This document shows positions 35,427 through 43,396 of a DNA stretch of 64,000 bases, one piece after another. Every line of letters starts with the position of its first letter. Positions within the stretch are counted from its first letter, which is position 1. The stretch lies in assembly GCF_003854275.1 (NCBI RefSeq), contig NZ_QTQP01000032.1, positions 1 to 64,000 on the forward strand, read 5' to 3'. A model generated the notes under the pieces. That model made no database searches, had not been told where the DNA came from, and saw nothing but the letters and a program-made list of their open reading frames with translations. The DNA comes from Burkholderia sp. Bp8963 (GTDB lineage: Bacteria > Pseudomonadota > Gammaproteobacteria > Burkholderiales > Burkholderiaceae). Made by a program: the position numbers and the translations under genes.

Positions 35427-36515
35427 CTAGCGCGGCTCACCCGGCTCGTGCGCGTGCAGCGTGTCCCGGCTCGCGAGACCGCTGCGGTGCCCGGACACGG
35501 CGGCAAGCCGCCAGACCAGCAGCCCCGGAACGTAAAACAACAGATCGCGCACGCGTCGCGACGCCGCCAGCGCGAGACAGGTCGGCGGATCGAAACCGAT
35601 CAGGCCGCCGATCAGCACGAAGCCGCCTTCCTGCACACCGAGGCCGCCCGGCATCAGGAACGCAGCGCTGCTGACGAACTGGATCAGCGCCTCGATCACG
35701 AGCGCCTGCACGAACGTCGGATGCGCGCCGAGAAAGTGGAGCGCGATCCATATCTCGAGTGCGTATCCCGCGAACTGCAGCGTTTGCCAGATCGCGAGAT
35801 AGGACACGATCACATCCGTCTTGCGCCACAGCAGCCGGATCGTCAGATCGGTACGCGCCGATTCGCCGACGAGCGCATAGACCTTGCCGCTCGTCACGTG
35901 GTTGATCGCGCGCATCGTGCGCTCGAAAGGCCGAAGGTGCTGAACCAGTGCGAACAGCAGCAGCAACGGCGCCAGCGCGGCCACGCCGAGCGCGAGCTGC
36001 GCGGCGGCGTGAGCGATGCCGGACGGCACGTTCCAGAGCACGTAGCCGAGCGCGGCAAGTGCAAACACCAGCTGGCTGATCAGCGTGAGCTGCATGTCGA
36101 CGACGAGGCTCGCCGCCGCCGTCGCCGGCCGCACGCCCATGCGCCGGAGCAGGCCGAACGACGCGATCTCGCCGCCGATCCGCGCGACCGGCAGCAAGCC
36201 GTTGATCGATTCGCGGATCCACACGAGCCTCAGCATGGCCGCGAAGGCGGGCCGGCGCGCACCGCGTATCAGCATCCGCCAGTCCCACGCGTTCGCCAGC
36301 ATCGGCAGGATGTGAGCCAGCGCCGCGAGCGCCAGCCCGGCGCCAGCGGTCTGCAGTCGATGCAGGATATCCAGCGGATGCGAGCGCCAGATCAACCATC
36401 CCGCGATCGCCAGCCCGACGAGTGCCGCTGCCCGCCCGGAATGCCGGGCCCACGTGTCGCGTCGCAGGCGCGCCGCTTCGGCGCCCGTGCCGCGCCGGAA
36501 GGTCCGGCGGATCAC
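35427..36515 (-). CDS. hpnL: HpnL-like membrane protein (hopanoid-associated)
   Basis: A 362-residue protein with about eight helices in the lysylphosphatidylglycerol synthase/UPF0104 membrane family. It shows the motif IRESINGLLPVARIGGEIAS and FLMPGGLGVQEGGFVLIG. It matches HpnL, which accompanies hopanoid biosynthesis genes. It overlaps hpnI by four bases and so is in the same operon. Its 3' end is six bases from the dnaE2 stop (convergent). The transport or flippase role is not proven. Confidence 0.85.
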   Translation of the reverse strand: MIRRTFRRGTGAEAARLRRDTWARHSGRAAALVGLAIAGWLIWRSHPLDILHRLQTAGAGLALAALAHILPMLANAWDWRMLIRGARRPAFAAMLRLVWIRESINGLLPVARIGGEIASFGLLRRMGVRPATAAASLVVDMQLTLISQLVFALAALGYVLWNVPSGIAHAAAQLALGVAALAPLLLLFALVQHLRPFERTMRAINHVTSGKVYALVGESARTDLTIRLLWRKTDVIVSYLAIWQTLQFAGYALEIWIALHFLGAHPTFVQALVIEALIQFVSSAAFLMPGGLGVQEGGFVLIGGLIGFDPPTCLALAASRRVRDLLFYVPGLLVWRLAAVSGHRSGLASRDTLHAHEPGEPR

Positions 36516-37777
36516 GGCTCACCTGCCTTGGACAGCAGTCCGTGCCGGTCGACGCGAAAGCGCGTCCCGCGCCAAATGACGTGCGACGAGAAGAAGCTCG
36601 CGACGAACACCGCGAACTGAACGAGATCGGACAGCGGCAGCACGGCCCGGTCGGCGAACGGCTGCGCGATCGCCCGGTCGGTTTGCCACTTGAGCGCGAA
36701 GCGCGCGAGCAGCGCCATGCCGGCGAGCCCCCACGCGTGCGGCGCGCCGCCGGACGCGAGCGCCGCGAGCAGCGCGAACGGCAGCGGATGCATCAGCGCG
36801 GAGCCGAGATGCCCAAGCCGGTCAGCCGCGCGGATCGTTCGGCTCCAGCGCAGCTCATGAAGGAACAGTTCGCGGAACGTCGTCTCGACGCAGGCGTGTC
36901 CAACGAGTGTCGGCGGAATCGCGACGCTCGCGCCAATGCCGCGAACGGCTTCGCCGAGCGCATGATCCTCGGCCAGGTGATGCGCGAACTGCGCGAGACC
37001 GCCGATCTCGTCGAGCGTCGCGCGCGTAATCGCGATGGTCTGCCCGAAGCAGGGGCGCGCGAGACCGGCCGCGAGGCCCGTGACGACGCCGGGCAGGAAC
37101 AGGTAATTCGTCGATGCCGCGGCCGCGCGCGGCCAGAACCCCGGTGCGCACATGCCGCGGTACACGCAGGTGACGAGGCCGACGCCCGGCTGCTGCAGCG
37201 CGCCGACGATCTGGCGCAACGTGTCGGGGCCGATCCGCACATCGCTGTCCGCGAAGCACAGCACGTCGTGCTCCGCCTGTTCGAGCATGTTGACGAGGTT
37301 GCCGATCTTCCGGTTCGGACCGTACAGGCGCGCGTCCGCGACGATCGTCACATGGGCATCGGGATAGCGCGCCCGCAGCGCGTCGACCGCGGTCAACGCG
37401 ACGTCCTTCGCGTCGTGCACGCCGAACAGATACTGGACCGGGCCGGGATAGTCGTGTTCGAAGAAGCTCGCGAGATGCTCCTCGAGATGCCATTCGTCGC
37501 CGTGCAGCGGCTTCACGATCGTGATGGCGGGAAAGCGCTCGGGCACGATCGTGTCGCGCGCGAAAAAGCGGCTGACGAGACATGCCGCGATCAGCGTGTA
37601 GACGATGCCGAACAGCGCGGCGAACGCAAACAGGTCGGCAATGGGCGCGAGCAGCGCGCCGACGCCGAGCGTCATCCCCGTGAACGCGGCCGCTGCGATC
37701 GCGACCGCCCCCGCTACCAGCGCCGCGCCGCCCGCGCGAACGCTGCCGCCTTGCATTCCTGCGTGCGATCCGTTCAT
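36512..37777 (-). CDS. hpnI: Hopanoid glycosyltransferase HpnI
   Basis: A 421-residue family 2 (HpnI-type) glycosyltransferase. It has N-terminal helices, the GT-A core (ITIVKPLHGDE, FGVHDAKDVAL, VLCFADSDVRIGPD with the DxD-like motif) and C-terminal helices. HpnI adds N-acetylglucosamine to bacteriohopanetetrol during hopanoid side-chain formation. ATG 37777 is chosen because it overlaps the stop of a small ORF and starts the first hydrophobic segment; the frame is open upstream. The main hopanoid genes are not in this window. Confidence 0.87.
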   Translation of the reverse strand: MNGSHAGMQGGSVRAGGAALVAGAVAIAAAAFTGMTLGVGALLAPIADLFAFAALFGIVYTLIAACLVSRFFARDTIVPERFPAITIVKPLHGDEWHLEEHLASFFEHDYPGPVQYLFGVHDAKDVALTAVDALRARYPDAHVTIVADARLYGPNRKIGNLVNMLEQAEHDVLCFADSDVRIGPDTLRQIVGALQQPGVGLVTCVYRGMCAPGFWPRAAAASTNYLFLPGVVTGLAAGLARPCFGQTIAITRATLDEIGGLAQFAHHLAEDHALGEAVRGIGASVAIPPTLVGHACVETTFRELFLHELRWSRTIRAADRLGHLGSALMHPLPFALLAALASGGAPHAWGLAGMALLARFALKWQTDRAIAQPFADRAVLPLSDLVQFAVFVASFFSSHVIWRGTRFRVDRHGLLSKAGEP

Positions 37778-37908
37778 CGTGCGTCGTCCGTCGGCGGGAT
37801 CGTTATCGTCGCCCCGTCCGGCAGAACGGGGCCGGAGGTGCAGCAGGGGGCGGCGGCGATGCGCGCGGCGCACGGCTTGAGGTCGGTGAAGGCGTCGTCG
37901 TCGGACAT
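37774..37908 (-). CDS. Possible 44-residue ORF coupled to hpnI
   Basis: ATG 37908 opens 44 codons whose TGA overlaps the hpnI ATG (ATGA). The product starts MSDDDAFTDLKPCAARIAA and contains a CC pair, with no membrane helix. No ribosome-binding site is evident. The same frame stays open upstream to 37975 but without another ATG or GTG. It may be a short coupled gene or the tail of a decayed one. Confidence 0.35.
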   Translation of the reverse strand: MSDDDAFTDLKPCAARIAAAPCCTSGPVLPDGATITIPPTDDAR

Positions 37909-38286
37909 GAATTCGATCGTCGTGAGAAACGTGACGAGGAGCGATTCTCGTCCGACATGCGTGTCGACCGTGTGTCACGGACCGGTGAGGTCGAAGCGGT
38001 GCGGTCGATGCGGAACCGGTCGAGCCGTCCGCCCGGGATGACCCGCATGCGTCGCGAACAGTCGGATGAAAGCAATATTTGCCGACGTGCGCGAACCATG
38101 CCAGTCGGCCAAATTGGTTCTATTCTGGTCTCGTTGCCACGCTTCGTAACCCGACTGCCAGTTCGCCTGAACGGCCCCTTTGCATACCGATCCGGGTAAA
38201 TCCCTACCCCGGAGTTCTTTGTAAACAAAGGATTTATCGCAACTAAAACGCTTGATGGGCAAGGCTTTCGGCGATTTTAGCGACGT
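37909..38286. other. Divergent intergenic region hpnI/nagA
   Basis: No gene is convincing here on either strand. It is less G+C-rich than its surroundings towards 38300. It holds a short palindrome, CTTTGTAAACAAAG, at 38217-38230 that could be an operator for the hpnI side. The nag operator-promoter begins at its right end. Confidence 0.6.
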
Positions 38287-38312
38287 TAATACCAGTTCGT
38301 TGACTGGTATTA
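38287..38312 (+). promoter_or_regulatory. Operator-like inverted repeat before the nag operon
   Basis: Perfect 10-base arms, TAATACCAGT and ACTGGTATTA, are separated by 6 bases. The arms contain the TGGTAT/ATACCA core common to GntR/HutC-type amino-sugar regulators. The right arm overlaps the -35 box, as expected for a repressor site. Confidence 0.82.
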
Positions 38313-38327
38313 TTGTGGTTATATAAT
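38300..38327 (+). promoter_or_regulatory. Sigma-70 promoter of the nag operon
   Basis: TTGACT and TATAAT are separated by 16 bases, close to consensus. The -35 box lies within the inverted repeat, so bound repressor would block RNA polymerase. Confidence 0.8.
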
Positions 38328-38356
38328 TCGTTCACTCAAGACGGCCCGCGTCCGTC

Positions 38357-38455
38357 GCCGGACATCGGCTACGGTGCCGACCAGCGCGTGATCGATTGAC
38401 CGAAACGTATTGCCGCGACGACTACTACGCCTTCGTCGCCGAGTTGAAACGCTGA
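38357..38455 (+). pseudogene. Remnant of a GntR/UTRA regulator C-terminus (nagR-like)
   Basis: Two reading frames join into the end of a UTRA effector domain. DIGYGADQRVID ends at 38396, then LTETYCRDDYYAFVAELKR follows in the +2 frame to the TGA at 38453. Loss of a single T at GATTGACC would explain the shift. Nothing upstream encodes the rest of the domain or a winged helix; the nag promoter lies immediately before it. GntR regulators usually precede nagA in such operons, so the gene appears deleted internally and frameshifted. The call rests on about 30 residues and is inference. Confidence 0.6.
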
Positions 38456-38553
38456 CGCAAGAGACTGTTCCGGCGCGCGCCAAGCGGCGTACGCTGCAGA
38501 TTCTGCAAAGTGCGACGCGGCTGGCCGCGTCACCCGATCATCAAGAGAACGTC

Positions 38554-39657
38554 ATGCTGACTGGCAACATCCTCACCCCCGACGGCTGGATCCACGGCTC
38601 GCTCGACTGCGAGAACGGCCGCATTACCGCGCTCGACGGCACGAGCGCCGATCCCGCGAAGAACGATGCGCCGTACATCCTGCCCGGCTTCATCGACCTG
38701 CACGTGCACGGCGGCGGCGGCGCCGACGTGATGGAAGGCGGCGACGCGATCGAGACGATCGCCCGCATGCACGCGCAGTACGGCACGACGAGCCTGCTCG
38801 CGACGACGATGACCGCGCCGCGCGACGAGCTGATGAAGGTCGTCGGCAACCTCGGCAGCATCGCGCGTTCGCGCACGCCGGGCGGCGCGCGCGTGCTCGG
38901 CGTGCACCTCGAAGGGCCGTACATCAACCCCGGCAAGCTCGGCGCGCAGCCGGACGCAGCCGTGTCGGCCGTGCTCGACGAAGTGCTGAAGTACCTGTCG
39001 ATCGCGCCGATCCGCGTCGTCACGCTCGCGCCGGAAATCGCCGGCCACATCGAGATCATCGGCGAGATGGCCGCGCGCGGCGTGCGCGTGCAGCTCGGCC
39101 ACTCGCTCGCGACCTACGACGACGCGGTCGCCGCGCTCAAGCACGGCGCGTGCGGCTTCACGCATCTGTTCAACGCGATGTCGCCGCTGCATCACCGCAA
39201 CCCGGGCCTCGTCGGCGCGGCGCTCGCGCATGCCGAATACGCGGAGATCATCCCCGACCTGCTGCACGTGCATCCGGGCGCGATCCGCGCGGCGCTGCGC
39301 GCGATCCCGCGCCTGTACGTCGTGACCGACAGCACGTCGGCCACCGGCATGCCCGACGGCGAATACCGGCTCGGCAGCCAGCACGTGACGAAGTGCCTCG
39401 GCGGCGTGCGGCTCGCCGACGGCACGCTCGCGGGCAGCACGCTGACGATGGACCAGGCGCTGCGCAATCTCGTGTCGCTCGGCCTGCCGCTCGCCGACGT
39501 GTCGAACCGGATGTCGCGCTACGCGGCCGATTACCTCGGCATCGCCGATCGCGGCCACATCGCGCGCGGCGCATGGGCCGACCTCGTCGTGTTCGATCGC
39601 GACCTGAACCTCACCGCGACCTATGTCGAAGGAGAATCGATTGTCGAATATGCTTAA
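38554..39657 (+). CDS. nagA: N-acetylglucosamine-6-phosphate deacetylase
   Basis: A 367-residue amidohydrolase that removes acetate from GlcNAc-6-P. Metal and substrate motifs are FIDLHVHGGGGADVMEG, VHLEGPYINPGKLGAQ, LGHSLATYDD, FTHLFNAMSPLHHR and VTDSTSATGMPDG. ATG 38554, with AAGAGAA upstream, starts the family N-terminus MLTGNILTPDGW; the frame extends further up through the regulator remnant. It is the first intact gene of the nag operon and overlaps the next gene by 17 bases. Confidence 0.95.
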   Translation: MLTGNILTPDGWIHGSLDCENGRITALDGTSADPAKNDAPYILPGFIDLHVHGGGGADVMEGGDAIETIARMHAQYGTTSLLATTMTAPRDELMKVVGNLGSIARSRTPGGARVLGVHLEGPYINPGKLGAQPDAAVSAVLDEVLKYLSIAPIRVVTLAPEIAGHIEIIGEMAARGVRVQLGHSLATYDDAVAALKHGACGFTHLFNAMSPLHHRNPGLVGAALAHAEYAEIIPDLLHVHPGAIRAALRAIPRLYVVTDSTSATGMPDGEYRLGSQHVTKCLGGVRLADGTLAGSTLTMDQALRNLVSLGLPLADVSNRMSRYAADYLGIADRGHIARGAWADLVVFDRDLNLTATYVEGESIVEYA

Positions 39658-40675
39658 CGAAGCGCGCGAGTCCGCGCAGGTCGTCGCCGCGCAGCTGGCC
39701 GACACCGCGCGCGTCGAAGCGCTCGCCGGCCAACTGATGGCGCATCCGCCGGCCGTCGCGCTGACGGTCGCGCGCGGCAGCTCGGACCATGCCGCCAGTT
39801 ATTTCGCAAGCCTGACGATGAGCCGCCTCGGCGTGCCGGTCGCGTCGCTGCCGATGTCGGTTGCGACACTGCAGCAGGCGCCGCTGAAAGTGCAGGACCA
39901 GCTCGCGATCGCGTTCTCGCAGTCCGGCCAGAGCCCCGATCTCGTCAACACGATGGCCGCGCTGCGCGAAGCGGGCGCGCGCACCGTCGCCGCCGCGAAC
40001 GTGCTGCCGTCGCCGCTTGCCGACGCATGCGAGCACCCGTTGCCGCTGCTGGCCGGCCCCGAACTGTCGGTCGCGGCCACCAAGAGCTACATCGCGATGC
40101 TGTCGCTGTCCGCGCAGATCGTCGCATTCTGGCAGCGTGACGCCGCGCTCGTGAGCGCGCTGCGCGGGCTGCCCGACGTGCTCGCGCAGGCGGGCGCGCT
40201 CGACTGGTCGCCGGCCGTCGCGGCGCTCGCCGACGTCGAACGGATGATCGTGATCGGCCGCGGCCTCGGCCTCGCGATCGCGCAGGAAGCCGCGCTGAAG
40301 CTGAAGGAAACCTCCGGCATCCAGGCCGAGGCATTCTCGAGCGCCGAAGTCCGTCACGGCCCGATGGAGCTGATCGACCGCGACTACCCGCTGCTCGTGT
40401 TCGCGCCGCCGGGCCCCGAGCAGGCGGGCCTGCTGCAACTCGCGGCCGACATGCGCGCGCGCGGCGCGGCGGTGCTGCTCGCGGCACCTGCAGGCACGCC
40501 CGGCATATCGGGTGTATCCGGCACCGTGCTGCCGCTCGCGCAGTCTGCCCATTCGGCGCTCGACCCGATCGCCGCCATTCTTTCGTTCTACGTGATGGCG
40601 GCGAATCTTGCCGTCGCGCGCGGCCGCAATCCCGACACGCCGCGCCACCTGAACAAAGTCACCGAAACGCATTGA
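39641..40675 (+). CDS. SIS-domain glucosamine-6-phosphate deaminase/isomerase
   Basis: A 344-residue protein with two SIS domains (TVARGSSDHAASYFA and IGRGLGLAIAQEAALKLKE). It resembles GlmS isomerase-domain proteins such as NagB-II/AgaS. In this operon it most likely converts GlcN-6-P to fructose-6-P plus ammonia. TTG 39641 is chosen because AAGGAG lies 6 bases before it; ATG 39650 would be 15 bases away. It overlaps nagA, which suggests coupled translation. Confidence 0.88.
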   Translation: MSNMLNEARESAQVVAAQLADTARVEALAGQLMAHPPAVALTVARGSSDHAASYFASLTMSRLGVPVASLPMSVATLQQAPLKVQDQLAIAFSQSGQSPDLVNTMAALREAGARTVAAANVLPSPLADACEHPLPLLAGPELSVAATKSYIAMLSLSAQIVAFWQRDAALVSALRGLPDVLAQAGALDWSPAVAALADVERMIVIGRGLGLAIAQEAALKLKETSGIQAEAFSSAEVRHGPMELIDRDYPLLVFAPPGPEQAGLLQLAADMRARGAAVLLAAPAGTPGISGVSGTVLPLAQSAHSALDPIAAILSFYVMAANLAVARGRNPDTPRHLNKVTETH

Positions 40676-40691
40676 TGAGCCGAGAACGCCG

Positions 40692-43274
40692 ATGAGACGC
40701 GCCGAGGAGTCCCAGTTGAAGAGCCCCACCCACGATCAGTTCGTTCTGCTGGCCCCGCTGACGGGGCCGATCGTACCGCTGGCCGACGTGCCCGATCCGG
40801 TGTTCTCCGGCGGGATGTTCGGCGACGGCATCGGCATCGACCCGCTCGCCGGCAAGCTCGTCGCGCCGTGCGCAGGCATCGTGTCGCACCTCGCGCGCAC
40901 GGGCCACGCGGTAACGATCACGACGCCGCAGGGTGCGGAAGTGCTGCTGCACATCGGCATCGACACGGTCGAGCTGAACGGCCAGGGCTTCACCGCGCGG
41001 GTCGAGGCCGGCGCGCGTGTCGACGCGGGCGACCTGCTGATCGAGTTCGACCAGGATGCGGTTGCGCGCAGCGCGCATTCGCTCGTGTCGGTGATCGCGA
41101 TCGCGAATTCCGATGCGTTCGAGGTGATCGATCGCGCGCAAGGCTCCGCCACAGCAGGCGAGACGCCGCTCCTCACGCTGCGCGGCAAGGGCGAAGCGGG
41201 CGTGCAGGCGGCGGAGGCCGGCGCCGCGGCGATGAACGAGGTGCGCCGCGCGATTCGGCTGACGCAGCCGGGCGGCCTGCACGCGCGGCCGGCCGCGCGG
41301 GCGCGCGAGGCGGCGCGCGGTCTCGACGCGCACGTCGACGTGCACTATGACGGCCGCAAGGCGCCGATCGAGAGCGTGGTCGGGCTGCTCGGCCTTGGCG
41401 CCGGCGAACAGGCGACGATCGAGCTGGTCGGGCGCGGCGCGCAGGCGCAGCAGGCGGTCGATGCGGTCGCAGACGAACTGCTGCGCGAGGCGCATGGCGA
41501 GGTCGACGAAAAACCGGCGCGCACGCTGTCGCCCGCACCGCAGGCGCTCGTGCGCAACGCCGGCGCGCCCCTGGAACCCAACACGCTCGCGGGCGTGTGC
41601 GCGGCCCCCGGCATCGCGGTCGGCACGCTGGTGCGCCTCGACGATGCAGAGCTCACGCCGCCCGAGCAGGCGAGCGGCACGCCCGCGTCGGAGAGTCGCC
41701 AGCTCGACCAGGCGCTGAAGGCCGTCGACGCGGAACTCGACGTCACCGTGCGCAACGCATCGGCGCGCGGCGCGGTCGGTGAAGCAGGGATCTTCGCGGT
41801 GCATCGCGTGCTGCTCGAGGATCCGACGCTGATCGACGCGGCACGCGACCTGATCAGCCTCGGCAAGAGCGCGGGCCATGCGTGGCGCGCGACGATCCGC
41901 ACGCAGATCGACACGCTGTCGAAGCTCGACGATGCGCTGCTCGCCGAGCGCGCGGCGGACCTGCGCGATATCGAGAAGCGCGTGCTGCGCGCGCTCGGCC
42001 ATGCGAACAGTGCGGCGCGCACGCTGCCCGACGAAGCCGTGCTGGCCGCCGAGGAATTCACGCCGTCCGATCTCGCGTCGCTCGATCGCGAACACGTGAC
42101 GGCGCTCGTGATGGCACGCGGCGGCGCGACGTCGCACGCGGCGATCATCGCGCGCCAGCTCGGCATTCCGGCGCTCGTCGCGGTCGGCGATGCGCTGTAC
42201 GCGATTCCGGACGGCACGCAGGTCGTCGTCGATGCAAGCGCGGGCCGGCTCGAACATGCGCCGACCGCGCTCGACGTCGAGCGTGCGCGGCACGAGCGCC
42301 AGCGTCTTGCCGGCGTGCGCGAAGCGAACCGCCAGACCGCGGGCGAAGCCGCCACGACGGCCGACGGCCGCGCGATCGAGGTCGCCGCGAACATCGCGAC
42401 GCTCGACGACGCGAACACCGCGGTCGACAACGGCGCGGACGCGGTCGGCCTGCTGCGCACCGAGCTGATGTTCATCCATCGCCAGGCGGCACCGACGGCG
42501 GCCGAGCACCGCGACAGCTACCAGGCGATCGTCGACGCGCTGCAGGGCCGCACCGCGATCATCCGCACGCTCGACGTCGGCGCGGACAAGGAAGTCGACT
42601 ACCTGACGCTGCCGCCCGAGCCGAACCCGGCGCTCGGCCTGCGCGGCATCCGCCTCGCGCAGGTGCGCCCCGACCTGCTCGACGACCAGTTGCAGGGCCT
42701 GCTCGCGGTGAAGCCGTTCGGCGCGGTGCGGATCCTGCTGCCGATGGTCACTGATGCGGGCGAACTGGTGCGGTTGCGCAAGCGCATCGACGAATTCGCG
42801 CACGCGATGGGCCGCACCGAGCCGATCGAGGTCGGCGTGATGATCGAGGTGCCGTCGGCGGCGCTGCTCGCCGACCAGCTGTCGCAGCACGCGGACTTCC
42901 TGTCGATCGGCACCAACGACCTGACCCAGTACACGCTCGCGATGGACCGCTGCCAGGCCGATCTGGCCGCGCAGGCGGATGGCCTGCATCCGGCCGTGCT
43001 GCGCCTGATCGACATCGCGGTGCGCGGCGCGCAGAAGCACGGCAAGTGGGTTGGCGTGTGCGGCGCGCTCGGCGGCGATCCGCTCGCGGTGCCGATCCTC
43101 GTCGGCCTCGGCGTGACCGAACTGTCGGTCGATCCGGTGTCGGTGCCGGGCATCAAGGCGCGCGTGCGCCGACTCGATTACCCGCTGTGCCGCCAGCGCG
43201 CGCAGGATCTGCTCGCGCTCGATTCGGCGCAGGCGGTAAGGGCAGCAAGCCGCGAGATCTGGCCGCTCGACTGA
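40692..43274 (+). CDS. nagF: Fused PTS protein IIA(Glc-type)-HPr-enzyme I
   Basis: An 860-residue multiphosphoryl transfer protein. Domains in order: glucose-type IIA (about residues 15-165; HIGIDTVELNG holds the active histidine), HPr (about 185-270; PGGLHARPAARA), and enzyme I (about 295-860; ARGGATSHAAIIARQ with the phosphohistidine, RTLDVGADKE, FLSIGTNDLTQYTLAMD). It supplies phosphate to NagE for GlcNAc uptake, independently of the ptsH/ptsI pair at 4 kb. ATG 40692 is used; TTG 40716, with GAGGAG 7 bases before it, is a serious alternative. Confidence 0.93.
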   Translation: MRRAEESQLKSPTHDQFVLLAPLTGPIVPLADVPDPVFSGGMFGDGIGIDPLAGKLVAPCAGIVSHLARTGHAVTITTPQGAEVLLHIGIDTVELNGQGFTARVEAGARVDAGDLLIEFDQDAVARSAHSLVSVIAIANSDAFEVIDRAQGSATAGETPLLTLRGKGEAGVQAAEAGAAAMNEVRRAIRLTQPGGLHARPAARAREAARGLDAHVDVHYDGRKAPIESVVGLLGLGAGEQATIELVGRGAQAQQAVDAVADELLREAHGEVDEKPARTLSPAPQALVRNAGAPLEPNTLAGVCAAPGIAVGTLVRLDDAELTPPEQASGTPASESRQLDQALKAVDAELDVTVRNASARGAVGEAGIFAVHRVLLEDPTLIDAARDLISLGKSAGHAWRATIRTQIDTLSKLDDALLAERAADLRDIEKRVLRALGHANSAARTLPDEAVLAAEEFTPSDLASLDREHVTALVMARGGATSHAAIIARQLGIPALVAVGDALYAIPDGTQVVVDASAGRLEHAPTALDVERARHERQRLAGVREANRQTAGEAATTADGRAIEVAANIATLDDANTAVDNGADAVGLLRTELMFIHRQAAPTAAEHRDSYQAIVDALQGRTAIIRTLDVGADKEVDYLTLPPEPNPALGLRGIRLAQVRPDLLDDQLQGLLAVKPFGAVRILLPMVTDAGELVRLRKRIDEFAHAMGRTEPIEVGVMIEVPSAALLADQLSQHADFLSIGTNDLTQYTLAMDRCQADLAAQADGLHPAVLRLIDIAVRGAQKHGKWVGVCGALGGDPLAVPILVGLGVTELSVDPVSVPGIKARVRRLDYPLCRQRAQDLLALDSAQAVRAASREIWPLD

Positions 43275-43329
43275 GCATCGGCGGCGGACTCGCAACGCGT
43301 TTCAACGGTTTCAATATCAAAGGAGGGGC

Positions 43330-43360
43330 GGTGCATGCATGGAAGCGCCATGCGTGCACC
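43330..43360 (+). promoter_or_regulatory. Intercistronic hairpin before nagE
   Basis: A 13-bp stem with one G-T type mismatch and a 5-base loop lies 36 bases before the nagE start. There is no T run, so an mRNA-stability or processing role is likelier than termination. Confidence 0.55.
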
Positions 43361-43396
43361 CACCCTTGATCAATGGAACAAGGATAGGAGGACTGA

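Noticed and set aside
36422-38041. Plus-strand ORF across hpnL-hpnI
   Set aside because: Low-complexity Arg-rich translation. The minus-strand glycosyltransferase and HpnL are clear.
37803-38228. Minus-strand 141-codon ORF upstream of hpnI as a possible hpnK-type gene
   Set aside because: The translation is Arg/Ser/Pro-rich with no deacetylase motif and runs out of frame with hpnI.
40659-43295. 878-codon ORF antisense to the fused PTS gene
   Set aside because: It mirrors the real gene's codon pattern and lacks any domain or ribosome-binding site.
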